A DNA stretch of 64,000 nt from Mycolicibacterium rhodesiae NBB3 (GTDB taxonomy: Bacteria > Actinomycetota > Actinomycetes > Mycobacteriales > Mycobacteriaceae): NCBI RefSeq assembly GCF_000230895.2, contig NC_016604.1, positions 62,001 through 126,000 on the forward strand, read 5' to 3'. The position numbers were made by a program, and so were the translations under genes. The notes under the pieces were generated by a model that was given only the letters and a program-made list of their open reading frames with translations, did not search any database and had not been told where the DNA came from. Below, piece by piece: positions 1 through 9,200 of this stretch. The first letter of the stretch is position 1. Each line of letters starts with the position of its first letter.

Positions 1-1062
1 ACGCCGAAGGTCAACCTTTTGCGCGGCCTGGCGGCGAGAGCGACCACACCCCTGCTGCCTGACGACTACCTCAAGTTGCTCAATCCGCTCTGGTCGGCAC
101 GCGAACTCCGCGGGGAGATTGTCGAGGTCCGCGGAGAAACCGAGAACTCGGCCACCGTGACGATCAAGCCCGGCTGGGGCTTCTCCGCGCAGTACAACCC
201 GGGGCAATACGTCGGCATCGGGCTTCGCGTAGACGGACGCTGGCACTGGCGGTCATATTCACTCACCTCAGTCCCCCGTCGAAACGACAAACACATCACG
301 ATCACTGTCAAAGCCACTCCTGAGGGTTTCCTGTCCACACACTTGGTGCACGGTGTGAAACCGGGAACGATCGTTCGCTTGGCGGCCCCGAAGGGCGATT
401 TCGCACTACCCGACCCGCCACCGCCGAAAATCCTGTTCATCAGCGCCGGTAGCGGCATCACGCCTCTGATGGCCATGCTCCGATCACTGAAGGCGCGTGG
501 CCAGGAGCCCGACATCGTGCACATCCACTCGGCACCATCGGCGGATGACGTGATCTTCCATGACGAGCTGCGCGCGCTGGAGACAGCACAGCCGAGCTAC
601 CGGTTGCACTTACAGCTGACCGAGACGAGCGGCCACCTCGATTTCAATGAACTCGACAGCGTGGTGCCCGACTGGAAAGACCGGCCTACCTGGGCCTGCG
701 GTCCCACCTCGATGCTGGACACCGCCGAGCAGGTGTGGCAAGACGCCGGATTGCACGACGACCTGCATATGGAGCGATTCACGATTGCGCGCACCGACAA
801 AGGCGGCGAGGGTGGCACGGTCCACTTCTCCATCTCTGACAAGAGCGTCGAAGTCGACGGCGCCACATCGCTTTTGGAGGCCGGCGAGCAGGTCGGCATT
901 CAAATGCCCTTCGGCTGCCGAATGGGCATATGCCAGACGTGTGTACTGCCCTTGGAGTCGGGCCACGTCCGCGACATCCGGTCCGGGGATGAGCACGGCG
1001 AGGGCGACCGAATAAACACCTGCGTCTCCGCCGCTTCCGGCGACTGCACCCTCAAGATCTAG
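1..1062 (+). CDS. Ferredoxin reductase-type electron-transfer protein (FAD, NAD(P) and 2Fe-2S domains), 5'-truncated
   Basis: This passes electrons from NAD(P)H through FAD and a plant-type 2Fe-2S centre, most likely to the desaturase encoded next. Numbering from the TTG at 19, the FAD domain shows RSYSLTS (78-84), the pyridine-nucleotide site shows [13 protein letters not shown] (142-154), and the ferredoxin domain has the cluster cysteines at 300, 305, 308 and 335. The frame is open back to base 1, so the TTG at 19 is probably not the start and the N-terminus lies outside the window. The stop overlaps the AGGAGAA ribosome-binding site of the desaturase, so the two are coupled. The pair matches Rv3230c-Rv3229c (DesA3) of M. 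tuberculosis in order and domains. Confidence 0.9.
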   Translation, partial: TPKVNLLRGLAARATTPLLPDDYLKLLNPLWSARELRGEIVEVRGETENSATVTIKPGWGFSAQYNPGQYVGIGLRVDGRWHWRSYSLTSVPRRNDKHITITVKATPEGFLSTHLVHGVKPGTIVRLAAPKGDFALPDPPPPKILFISAGSGITPLMAMLRSLKARGQEPDIVHIHSAPSADDVIFHDELRALETAQPSYRLHLQLTETSGHLDFNELDSVVPDWKDRPTWACGPTSMLDTAEQVWQDAGLHDDLHMERFTIARTDKGGEGGTVHFSISDKSVEVDGATSLLEAGEQVGIQMPFGCRMGICQTCVLPLESGHVRDIRSGDEHGEGDRINTCVSAASGDCTLKI

Positions 1063-1069
1063 GAGAACC

Positions 1070-2314
1070 ATGGCTATCACTGACATCAAGCAGTACGCAC
1101 ACCTGACATCCGAAGACGTCGAGGAACTCGCACGCGAACTGGACTCGATTCGATCCGACATCGAAGAGTCACGAGGCGAACGCGACGCCCGCTACATCCG
1201 ACGCACGATACAACTGCAACGAGCGCTGGCCGCCGGCGGTCGTATCGTCCTCTTCGCCAGCAACAAGCGGCTCGCCTGGGTGGCGGGCACAGCGATGCTC
1301 GCGACGGCGAAGATCATCGAGAACATGGAGCTCGGCCACAACATCATCCACGGTCAGTGGGACTGGATGAATGATCCGGAGATCCACTCCACCGAATGGG
1401 AGTGGGATACGACCTCGCCGGCTACGCACTGGAAGAAGTCGCACAACTTCATTCACCACAAGTACACCAACGTCGTCGGCCTCGACGATGACATCGGCTA
1501 CGGCATCATGCGCCTCACCCGAGATCAGCGTTGGGAAAGGTGGATGATCGGCAATCCCGTCTACAACCTGCTATTGGGCACGCTGTTCGAGTGGGGCGTG
1601 GCACTTCACGGCGTGGAGACGACGAAGTACCGCAAGGGTGAGAAGTCGATAGCAGAGGTCCGCAAGGATCTCCGAATCATCGGCAAGAAGGTAGGCAAAC
1701 AAGTTGGCAAGGACTACCTCGTCTTTCCCGCATTGACTGGAAAGAACTGGAAGCACACTCTCACCGCGAACGCGGTGGCGAACCTGATCCGAAACTACTG
1801 GTCCTACATGGTCATCTTCTGCGGCCACTTCCCCGATGGCGCAGAAAAGTTCACGCAAGAGGAGTTCGAGAACGAAACTCAGGCGGAGTGGTATCTGCGC
1901 CAGATGCTCGGCTCTGCAAACTTTCATGCCGGGCCGACGATGGCGTTCATGAGTGGCAATCTCTGCTACCAAATCGAACATCATCTTTTTCCGGACCTGC
2001 CGAGCAACCGGTACGCCGAAATCAGTGAGCGAGTGCGGGCACTCTGCGACAAGTACGATCTGCCCTACACCACGGGACCTCTTGGGCGCCAGTACATGCA
2101 GTCCTTCTGGACCATCCTCAAACTCGCTTTACCCGACAAGCTCCTGAAGGCCACCTCTGACGACGCGCCGGAAACGAACTCGGAGCTCAAATTCCGTATC
2201 CGAGAGGGCGTGCGGGAAAGTTTCGGTGTCGATCCCGCGACGGGGAAGCGCCGCGGCCTCCGCACAGCGATGAGGGAGATACAGACGGGCGCGATCTCCC
2301 GCCAAGGCGGGTAG
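1070..2314 (+). CDS. desA3: Membrane fatty acid desaturase, DesA3-like
   Basis: A 414-residue di-iron integral-membrane desaturase that would place a double bond in stearoyl-type acyl chains for membrane and storage lipids. The three histidine boxes are visible: ELGHNIIH (H90, H94), HNFIHH (H125, H129, H130) and QIEHH (H304, H305). Hydrophobic stretches around 60-85, 165-180 and 235-255 fit membrane segments. The ATG follows AGGAGAACC that overlaps the stop of the upstream reductase, its probable electron donor, so the two form an operon. The 3' end lies 5 bases from the end of a convergent gene. The symbol rests on gene order and motifs, not on an alignment. Confidence 0.92.
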   Translation: MAITDIKQYAHLTSEDVEELARELDSIRSDIEESRGERDARYIRRTIQLQRALAAGGRIVLFASNKRLAWVAGTAMLATAKIIENMELGHNIIHGQWDWMNDPEIHSTEWEWDTTSPATHWKKSHNFIHHKYTNVVGLDDDIGYGIMRLTRDQRWERWMIGNPVYNLLLGTLFEWGVALHGVETTKYRKGEKSIAEVRKDLRIIGKKVGKQVGKDYLVFPALTGKNWKHTLTANAVANLIRNYWSYMVIFCGHFPDGAEKFTQEEFENETQAEWYLRQMLGSANFHAGPTMAFMSGNLCYQIEHHLFPDLPSNRYAEISERVRALCDKYDLPYTTGPLGRQYMQSFWTILKLALPDKLLKATSDDAPETNSELKFRIREGVRESFGVDPATGKRRGLRTAMREIQTGAISRQGG

Positions 2315-2319
2315 GTGGC

Positions 2320-3164
2320 TCAGATGTTGGACTGGTCCGCGGGCGACTCCGGCGCCGTGGAAGGTGCGCCGCGCTCGTCGGCGGCGTCGGACTCGCACGC
2401 CACACCCAGTGTGTAGGCCGTCATGGACAGCGATCCGTATGCGTAACCCTCGACCAGAATGTCGACCGGCGTGTCCGTCTGGGTCGCCAATCCTGCGAAG
2501 TACAACGACGGAATGAAGTGGTCTGGGGTGGGCACGGCGGCGTGGAAATCCCGATGTCGTGCCAGACTTCCGAAATCAGCTGGCGCCCCGACCATTTGGT
2601 CTCGGGCCGCTTCGTCGAAGCGCCTCGCCCAGTCGAATCCGTCGTCGGCCATCGTCCACTGGATCCCCCCGAGGTTGTGGACGATGTTCCCGCTGCCCAG
2701 GATGAGTACGCCGTCTGCACGCAGCGCCGCGAGTCGCGCGCCGAGGTCGAGGTGGTAGTCGAAACCTTTGTCGGCATTGATCGACAACTGGACTACGGGG
2801 ATCGAGGCGTCCGGAAAGGCGTGGGCCAGAACCGACCAGGTGCCGTGATCGATACCCCAGCTGTCGATATCTGCGCCGACCCAGGTCGGCTTGACGAGTT
2901 CGGCGACTTCTTCCGCGAGGTCGGGTAGACCAGGCGCGGGATAGTCGACGGTGAACAGCTCGTCGGGAAAACCGAAGAGTCGTGAATCGTGCGCGGCTCG
3001 GGCATCGCGGTCACTGCGGTTGCGTTGATGTACCAGTGCGCACTGACCACGAGGATGGCGCGCGGACGCGGCACAGCGGCGCCGAACCGCCGCCACGCTT
3101 CGGTATAGCGGTTGACCTCGATGGCGTTCATCGGGCTGCCGTGCCCGATGAAGGCTGCGGGCAT
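2320..3164 (-). pseudogene. LigB/DODA-type extradiol ring-cleavage dioxygenase, broken by a single-base frameshift
   Basis: This resembles the class III extradiol dioxygenases of the 4,5-DOPA dioxygenase (YgiD) type, which open catechol-like rings with one metal ion. The N-terminal part is read in one frame from ATG 3164 (PAAFIGHGSPMNAIE, VVSAHWY, EPRTIHD). The rest is in another frame down to the TGA at 2320 (GFPDELFTVDYPAPG, GSGNIVHNLGG, DHFIPSLYFAG). Metal-ligand histidines are visible in GHGSP, SAHWY and NIVHN. The frames join at about 2980-2990, where restoring one base after the codon for the D of TIHD gives a normal family sequence. A start further upstream at 3224 is possible. It follows the antiporter on the same strand and may be the last gene of the polyketide operon. 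It could be a true pseudogene or a base-call error. Confidence 0.8.
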
Positions 3165-3243
3165 CAGCGTGCGGCCCTGTACTTCCGTCACCTCACCAGT
3201 GTCTCGCAACCCGCACGTGTGCACCGCTGACCGACGAGCACGC

Positions 3244-4602
3244 TCACGAACCCGACGGGGCCGGCGTAGGCACCTGTGTGCGCGGTTCCACGCCGGCCAC
3301 TCCGAACTTCGACCCCGACTTGGCCAGGCGCCGCTCGAACAGCCGCTGCAGTGGGGTGGCGATCAATGTCGTGACAATCGTCATCAGCGCAAGGATGGTG
3401 TAGAGCTTTCCAGTGATCAGTCCTGCCTCGAACCCGATGTTCAGCAGGATCAATTCCATCAACCCGCGGGCGTTCGCCAGCGCTCCCATGGAGCCCGCTT
3501 CGTACCAGCTCATGCCCTGCCAGCGTGCCGCAAGCCCGACGGCGCCGAACTTCGCCGCAAACGACACCACCAGGACGACGGCGGCCATGAGCAGGGTCGG
3601 CCCGTCGAAGATCAGGGTGAGTTGGGTGTTCAACCCCGAGTAGATGAAGAAGGCCGGTATCAGCAGGTAAGCGGTCAACGGTTCGAAACGCTCGCGGATC
3701 GAGTCGAGCAGAGCGCCGCGCGGCATCACCGCGCCGGCGACGAAAGCGCCGAACACCGAATAGATTCCGACCACATCGGTGAACCAGCTGGCAGTCAGCA
3801 CGACCAGCAGCACGACGCTGACATGGGCGATGGGCAAGCCACCCGTACGTTCGACATCTGCGCGGCGCGGCTCCCAGGTGTCGAGCCGAGCGAGCAGTGG
3901 ACGACCGAGGTACACCATGAACAGCAGATAGGCCACGCCACCGCCTACCGCAATGATCGCGCCGACCAAACTGCCTTTCGCGGTGGCCACCACGGTCGCC
4001 AACAACACCCAGGAGCAGGCATCGTCCACAGCGGCACACGACAGCGACATCGTCCCCAATCGCGTATTCAGCAAGCCGGAGTCGTAGACGATCCACGCCA
4101 ACATCGGGAAGGCCGTGATTGCCACGGCCGCAGCGACAAACAGGCCGCCCTGCCAGTGCACGACTTTGTCTGTGAAATAGCCGCCGATGCTGACCATCCA
4201 CCATCCGACGACTCCCCCGAGGACCAAGGGGACGCCGATACCGGCTGCTGACGTGGCGCCCGCTTGCCTCGAATGCGCGCTGAGGATGTCGAGTTTGAAC
4301 GACGCACCCACCAAGAACATGTAGAGCACGAGCCCGAGTTGACCGACCACATAGATGGCCGTGAGGTTCGGGTGTGTGATCGTCTCGGCGCCGATGGTGA
4401 GCTTCGCCGGGAACAGCCACTGCTGGGCGGCGGGCCATATCCACCCCAATACCGAGGGGCCCAAGAGGAAACCCGCCACCATGATCGCGACCACCTGGAC
4501 CTGGCCAAGCCGACGGAACAGCGGCCAGAGCAGTCGGTAGGTCAGCAGGATGACCGCGATCTGGAGGAAGAAGTGATAAGTGATGTTGAGTAGCGACGGC
4601 AT
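3244..4602 (-). CDS. Cation:proton antiporter, CPA2 (KefB/NapA-like) membrane protein
   Basis: A 452-residue, very hydrophobic protein with about twelve predicted membrane segments that would exchange a cation (Na+ or K+) or another charged solute for protons across the cytoplasmic membrane. It carries the acidic pair typical of CPA2 transporters (CAAVDDACSW, about residue 195) and family-like glycine-rich segments such as MVAGFLLGPSVLGW near the N-terminus. There is no RCK/TrkA nucleotide-binding domain after the membrane part, so it is the short form. Its ATG lies 3 bases after the ABC permease stop, and the upstream GGGGTTGACC may serve as ribosome-binding region. It is therefore co-transcribed with the exporter and PKS. 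Whether it supports export of the polyketide is inference. Confidence 0.88.
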   Translation of the reverse strand: MPSLLNITYHFFLQIAVILLTYRLLWPLFRRLGQVQVVAIMVAGFLLGPSVLGWIWPAAQQWLFPAKLTIGAETITHPNLTAIYVVGQLGLVLYMFLVGASFKLDILSAHSRQAGATSAAGIGVPLVLGGVVGWWMVSIGGYFTDKVVHWQGGLFVAAAVAITAFPMLAWIVYDSGLLNTRLGTMSLSCAAVDDACSWVLLATVVATAKGSLVGAIIAVGGGVAYLLFMVYLGRPLLARLDTWEPRRADVERTGGLPIAHVSVVLLVVLTASWFTDVVGIYSVFGAFVAGAVMPRGALLDSIRERFEPLTAYLLIPAFFIYSGLNTQLTLIFDGPTLLMAAVVLVVSFAAKFGAVGLAARWQGMSWYEAGSMGALANARGLMELILLNIGFEAGLITGKLYTILALMTIVTTLIATPLQRLFERRLAKSGSKFGVAGVEPRTQVPTPAPSGS

Positions 4603-4605
4603 CGG

Positions 4606-5463
4606 TCAACCCCTATCCGACCAACGGAAAACACTCAGGCAGGCGATCAAGCCACCGATACTCCATACCGCCAGCACGAGGAATATCCGTCCGTGCTCCC
4701 AGCTCCCTGCCGGCTCGAAGGCAACCATCTGCGGGGGCAACAGCACCGACCGGAATCCCTGCGCCATCCATTTGACGGGGAAGATCGATCCGATGATCAA
4801 CATCCACGTCGGCAACACCATGAGGGGCACGTAGGTGCCCGACACAAACTGCAGACCGACCGCCGGACCGTTGGTGATGACGGCAGCAGAGACGGCGTTG
4901 CTCGCGAGATTGCTGATGAAGATGCCCAGCAGCGAGCAGCTGACGATCCCCAGAACGAACACCCATGACAGGGTGAACCATCCGTAGCTGTCGGACGGCA
5001 GACGCAGGCCGAAGACGAAAACTGCGACGAGCAGCAGGATTACGGCCTCTGCCAGACTGACGATGGCGACCAGCATGATCTTGCCGATGAAGTAGGACGA
5101 CGCAGTCGCGGGCGTTCCGCGGAGCCGTCGCAGCGCCCCGGTGTCGCGGTCGGCGGCGATGCTGATGCCGAGGTTGATGAACGAAGTCGAGAGGATTCCG
5201 TAGGCGAGCATGCTTGCCGCGATCACGGCGCCCATGCTGACCTCACTGTTGGGCAGTTTCGTCGTGAAGATCGAACCGAGTAGGAGGCATATCAGCGCCG
5301 GCATCGAGAAGGTGAGCGCCACCTGCTCGGGCCGACGGTAGAACATCTTCAGCTCGGGTACGACTCTGGAGAATCCGATACGCACCGCAGACGGGATCGG
5401 TGCCGCGACGTGCACAGGGCGCTGTCGCATCGGCGCAGGTTTGTGGGTGGGTTCGACGGACAT
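4606..5463 (-). CDS. ABC-2 type exporter permease (DrrB-like)
   Basis: A 285-residue ABC-2 family membrane subunit with a short cytoplasmic N-terminus and about six membrane helices. The segment MFYRRPEQVALTFSMPALI leads into helix 1, and the conserved cytoplasmic loop RDTGALRRLRGTPA lies near residues 104-117. I chose ATG 5463 because it overlaps the ATPase stop by one base (TGATG), a classic coupled arrangement; the longer open frame upstream runs only through the antisense of the ATPase gene. With the ATPase it would form an exporter of the daunorubicin-resistance (DrrAB) type. The immediately upstream PKS suggests that the polyketide or its lipid conjugate is the cargo. Confidence 0.92.
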   Translation of the reverse strand: MSVEPTHKPAPMRQRPVHVAAPIPSAVRIGFSRVVPELKMFYRRPEQVALTFSMPALICLLLGSIFTTKLPNSEVSMGAVIAASMLAYGILSTSFINLGISIAADRDTGALRRLRGTPATASSYFIGKIMLVAIVSLAEAVILLLVAVFVFGLRLPSDSYGWFTLSWVFVLGIVSCSLLGIFISNLASNAVSAAVITNGPAVGLQFVSGTYVPLMVLPTWMLIIGSIFPVKWMAQGFRSVLLPPQMVAFEPAGSWEHGRIFLVLAVWSIGGLIACLSVFRWSDRG

Positions 5464-6299
5464 CACGCGACGCCGATCAGGTGCAGGTACGCGTCTTCCA
5501 ACGTGGGCCTGGTGACTGTCAATTGCGCCAACTCCGCGCCATCTCTGCTTCGTCGCCTGATCAATTCGGTCGGGAAGTCGGTGTGCTCGACGTGGAGTTC
5601 CTCTCCGTCCATCCACGAGACCGTGGCCGCGGTGTTCACATGCTCGATGAGCTTCGTCGGCGTGTCCACTGCGACCACCCTGCCGTCTGCGATGACCGCC
5701 ACGCGGTCTGCCAGCGCGGCCGCTTCCTCGAGATAGTGGGTGGTGAGCAGGATGGTCGTTCCGTCTTTGGCGAGAAGTCTTATCAAATCCCAGAATTGGC
5801 GCCTGGCTTCGGGATCGAAGCCGGTCGTCGGTTCGTCGAGGAAGAGCAACTCCGGCATGCCGACGATGCCGAGGGCGACGTCGAGTCGGCGGCGCTGCCC
5901 TCCGGACAGCGCTCTCACCCTGGACTCGGACACCGAGGCCAGCCCGACGAGCTCGAGTACGTCTTGCGGGGTACGCGCAGTGCCGTAACACCGGGTGAAC
6001 ATCTGCACGATCTCCAGCACCGTGAGCATCCCGGCGTCACTCGCCTCTTGCAGGACTATTCCGATCCGGGCGCGCCAACTTCTGCCCGCCGTACCGGGGT
6101 CTTCACCCAACACCTGCACGTGGCCGGCGTCGCGGGTCCGATTGCCCTCCAGGATCTCGATGGTCGTCGACTTGCCCGCTCCATTGGGTCCCAGAATCGC
6201 GAAGATCTCGCCGTACCCGACGTTCAGGTCGAGGTTCTGAACCGCAGGGTGTCGACCGTAGGCTTTGGACAGCCCTGAGACCTGCACTGCCGATGTCAT
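5463..6299 (-). CDS. ABC transporter ATP-binding protein (DrrA-like)
   Basis: A 278-residue nucleotide-binding subunit. Visible motifs are Walker A GPNGAGKST (about 38-46), Q-loop IGIVLQEA, signature LSGGQRRRLD, Walker B ELLFLDEPTTGFD and the H-loop TTHYLEEA. The C-terminal tail with YLHLIG is typical of DrrA/CcmA-type ATPases. Its ATG overlaps the PKS stop by four bases (ATGA), and its stop overlaps the permease start, so PKS, ATPase and permease are translationally coupled. That coupling is the best evidence that this exporter serves the PKS product. The substrate itself is unknown. Confidence 0.95.
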   Translation of the reverse strand: MTSAVQVSGLSKAYGRHPAVQNLDLNVGYGEIFAILGPNGAGKSTTIEILEGNRTRDAGHVQVLGEDPGTAGRSWRARIGIVLQEASDAGMLTVLEIVQMFTRCYGTARTPQDVLELVGLASVSESRVRALSGGQRRRLDVALGIVGMPELLFLDEPTTGFDPEARRQFWDLIRLLAKDGTTILLTTHYLEEAAALADRVAVIADGRVVAVDTPTKLIEHVNTAATVSWMDGEELHVEHTDFPTELIRRRSRDGAELAQLTVTRPTLEDAYLHLIGVA

Positions 6300-9200
6300 G
6301 ACAGTCCGCCTGCCGCACCGGGTTCCGAATCGGACGTCTCGAGTTCGGCGAGCAGCTGCAGTAGGTCGGCGTCCGACAGCTCGTTCATGAGCGCTTCCAC
6401 GTCGTCGACTTCTGACGTCGGCGCGGTCGACCCTTCGGTCGCTGCGGGCGCTTCGCCGTGAATGGAGTGCAGTTCGCCGAGTATTCGGTCGGACAAGGAG
6501 TTGACGCTGACGCCTTGCAGTATCTCGAGCACCGGGATGTCGATCGAGAACATCGAATTGATCCTGACCCTGAAATCCATTGCCATCATGGAGTCCAACC
6601 CGATGTCGTCCAGCATGTCGTCAGGGTCGATATCGTGTGCGGCGCAGTCGAAGACCGCAGCGACGACGCCACGGACGTGCTCTGCGATCAGCGCTTGTCT
6701 GTCCTGTGCCGCGGTGACCGCGAGAACGTCGAGTATCGAGGTTTCGGCATCGCCGTGCTCCGTCGATGTCTCGACCCGTTCGAGTTCGACGAACATCGAC
6801 GGCAACCGCCCGCCGAGCCCGGCGTGACGGGCCCGATTCCAGTCCGCGGTGATCGCGACGACGTTCGCGACCCGCTGATTGATCAGTCGATCGAGGATGC
6901 GCATGCCGACAGCGGGGGTGATCAACTCGATCCCGCGCTGAGCGTAGATCTTCTCGAGCTTCAGCTCTTCGACCATGCCGACCGACCAGGGGCCCCACCC
7001 GATGGTGAGCGCCGGCAGCCCCTGCGCTCGTCGATAGTGCGCGAACGCATCGAGAAAGGCGTTGGCGGCCGCGTAATTTCCCTGCCCTGGTGATGCGATG
7101 GTCGATCCCGCCGAACCGAACATCACGAAGAACTCCAGGTCGTGATCCTTGAACGCATCGTGGAGCACACGGACGCCGACGATCTTGGGTGCCAGCACCT
7201 TCGCGAAGTCATGCTCGCTCATGTTGACCAGGAGTTGGTCTGCGACCGCCCCCGCCGCGTGTACCACGCCGCGCACGGGTCGCCCGCCGGCACGGTCATG
7301 AGCGTCGAGCCACGACTGCACCTGATCGGCGTCGGCGACGTCGACGCTGGCGGTGGTGACGTGCGCACCGAGTCGCTCGATGGCGCGGATCGCGGTGACG
7401 ATCGCGTGGTGCGGATCATCGTCGGTGAGCGTGGACCAACTCCCTCTTGGCGGGAGGGCGCTCCGACCCAGGAGTGTGATGTGGCGCGCTCCGCGCTCGG
7501 CGAGGTAGGTGGCCGCGACACGGCCGAGCGCTCCAGCTCCGCCGGTGACGATGTAGGTGGCGTCCGGGGTGAGTTTGGTCGGGAACGGTTTCGTCAGGCT
7601 CCTGCAGGGACGTAGGCGCGGGACGAACGTCGCATCGCCACGGATGGCCAGTTGGTCTTCCGAGCCATCGCCGAGGATGTGCTCGGTAATACGGCGCGCA
7701 GTTTGCGACGGATCATCGGCGTCATCGATGTCGATGAGACCGCCCCAGTGGTCGGCGAATTCCTGATGGCCGATGACACGTCCGAGGCCCCAGATGGCAG
7801 CTTGTTGCGGCCGAATCAATGTGGTTCCCGGTGCCGGTTGGGCGTTGGCGGTGACCAGGTGGATGCGGGGCTTGACGGTGCCGTGCTGTGCGAGCGCCTT
7901 GACGAGTCGAAGGATCGTGAAGGCACCGAGGTCGTGCCCCGTGCCGTCACCGTCTGAGACGAGGTCCGTCGGCCAGCAGTTGATGATGCCGGCGAGGTCC
8001 GTTCGAGCAGCGACCAGTTCAGTGAGTTGATCGCGGTTCCGTGGGTCGATCGCATAGTTTCCATCGGCGCCCGTGAGCGCCTCGACAGCCCGGTGTGCGA
8101 CGGTGTCCACTCGGTGGCCGCGACGACGCAGCTCGTCAGCAAGCGCTACTCCGATGCCCGCGTCGTCGACAAGAATGAGCCACGAGCGAGGAGCGTCCGT
8201 TTCATCGGAGTCTGCATCGGAGTCGCCTCCATCGATGTGCTCAGACCACTGCAGTTCGTACAGCCCTTTGTCGATGTGGTCCGGCGACATTCGAGATGAC
8301 GTGCTCAATGACTGCACGACGAAGCCGTCGATGGCGGCGAGCGGCTTGCCACGACGATCGGTGATCGTGATGTCGCTTTCGACCGCGTCCTGAGTCGCCG
8401 ACACCACGTCGACGCGAACGGTCATCTGCTGCGCCGGCGGACCATAGACCGCGCAGCGCCGGATACGGGTGGGTAGATACGGTTCGTCATTCTCCTTCTG
8501 GCCGAGAAACGGTGCGCCGAAAAGCGTTTGGAATGCACCGTCGATGAGGCCGGGATGGAAGTGGTAGTCGTCGAGTTCGTCGGCGACGCAGCGTGGAATC
8601 TCGATCTCGGCGGCTGCCCAATCCTCGCCGGCTGTCACGCTCTGGACGGATCGGAACGACTCGCCGTAGTCGAATCCGATGGCTTCGGTACGGGCATAGA
8701 ACTCGTCACCGGCAACTGAGGTCACCGGTTGGTGGCTGTCCGGCGGATCTTGGGCGGCGGGCGGGGCTGGAAGTGTGTTGAGATCGGCCGTCGCGGTGAT
8801 CGTCCACCGCAGATCTCCGTCCGCATTCGCGGTGAACGCAGCGAATTCCAGTGAGCCGCTTGCCTCGTTCAGGGTGGTCCGCAGAATCGGGTCACACGAA
8901 TCGTCGAGCAGGACAGCGCGGTGCAGTACCAGGTTGTCGACACTGTGGTTCGACCCATAGGTCAGCTTGGCGGCGGCGAGCGCCATCTCGATGTACACCG
9001 CTCCCGGCAGCACGACACTCCCCTGGATGCGATGGTCGGCGAGGAATGCGTTCAACACCGTACTGATCTCGGCTTCCCAGGTGGGGTGAACGGCGCTCAC
9101 CGGTTGTCCCAGCAGCGGATGCACCGGTCGGTAGAAGAGGGCCTCTGTCGCCTCCTGCGTCTCGTCCCAGTACCTCTTCGTCTGCCACGGGTAGGACGGG

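Noticed and set aside
3112..4251. 379-codon plus-strand open frame
   Set aside because: It runs antisense to the antiporter, is rich in Arg, Gln, His and Asp, and has no domain. The minus-strand frame has clear membrane helices and family motifs.
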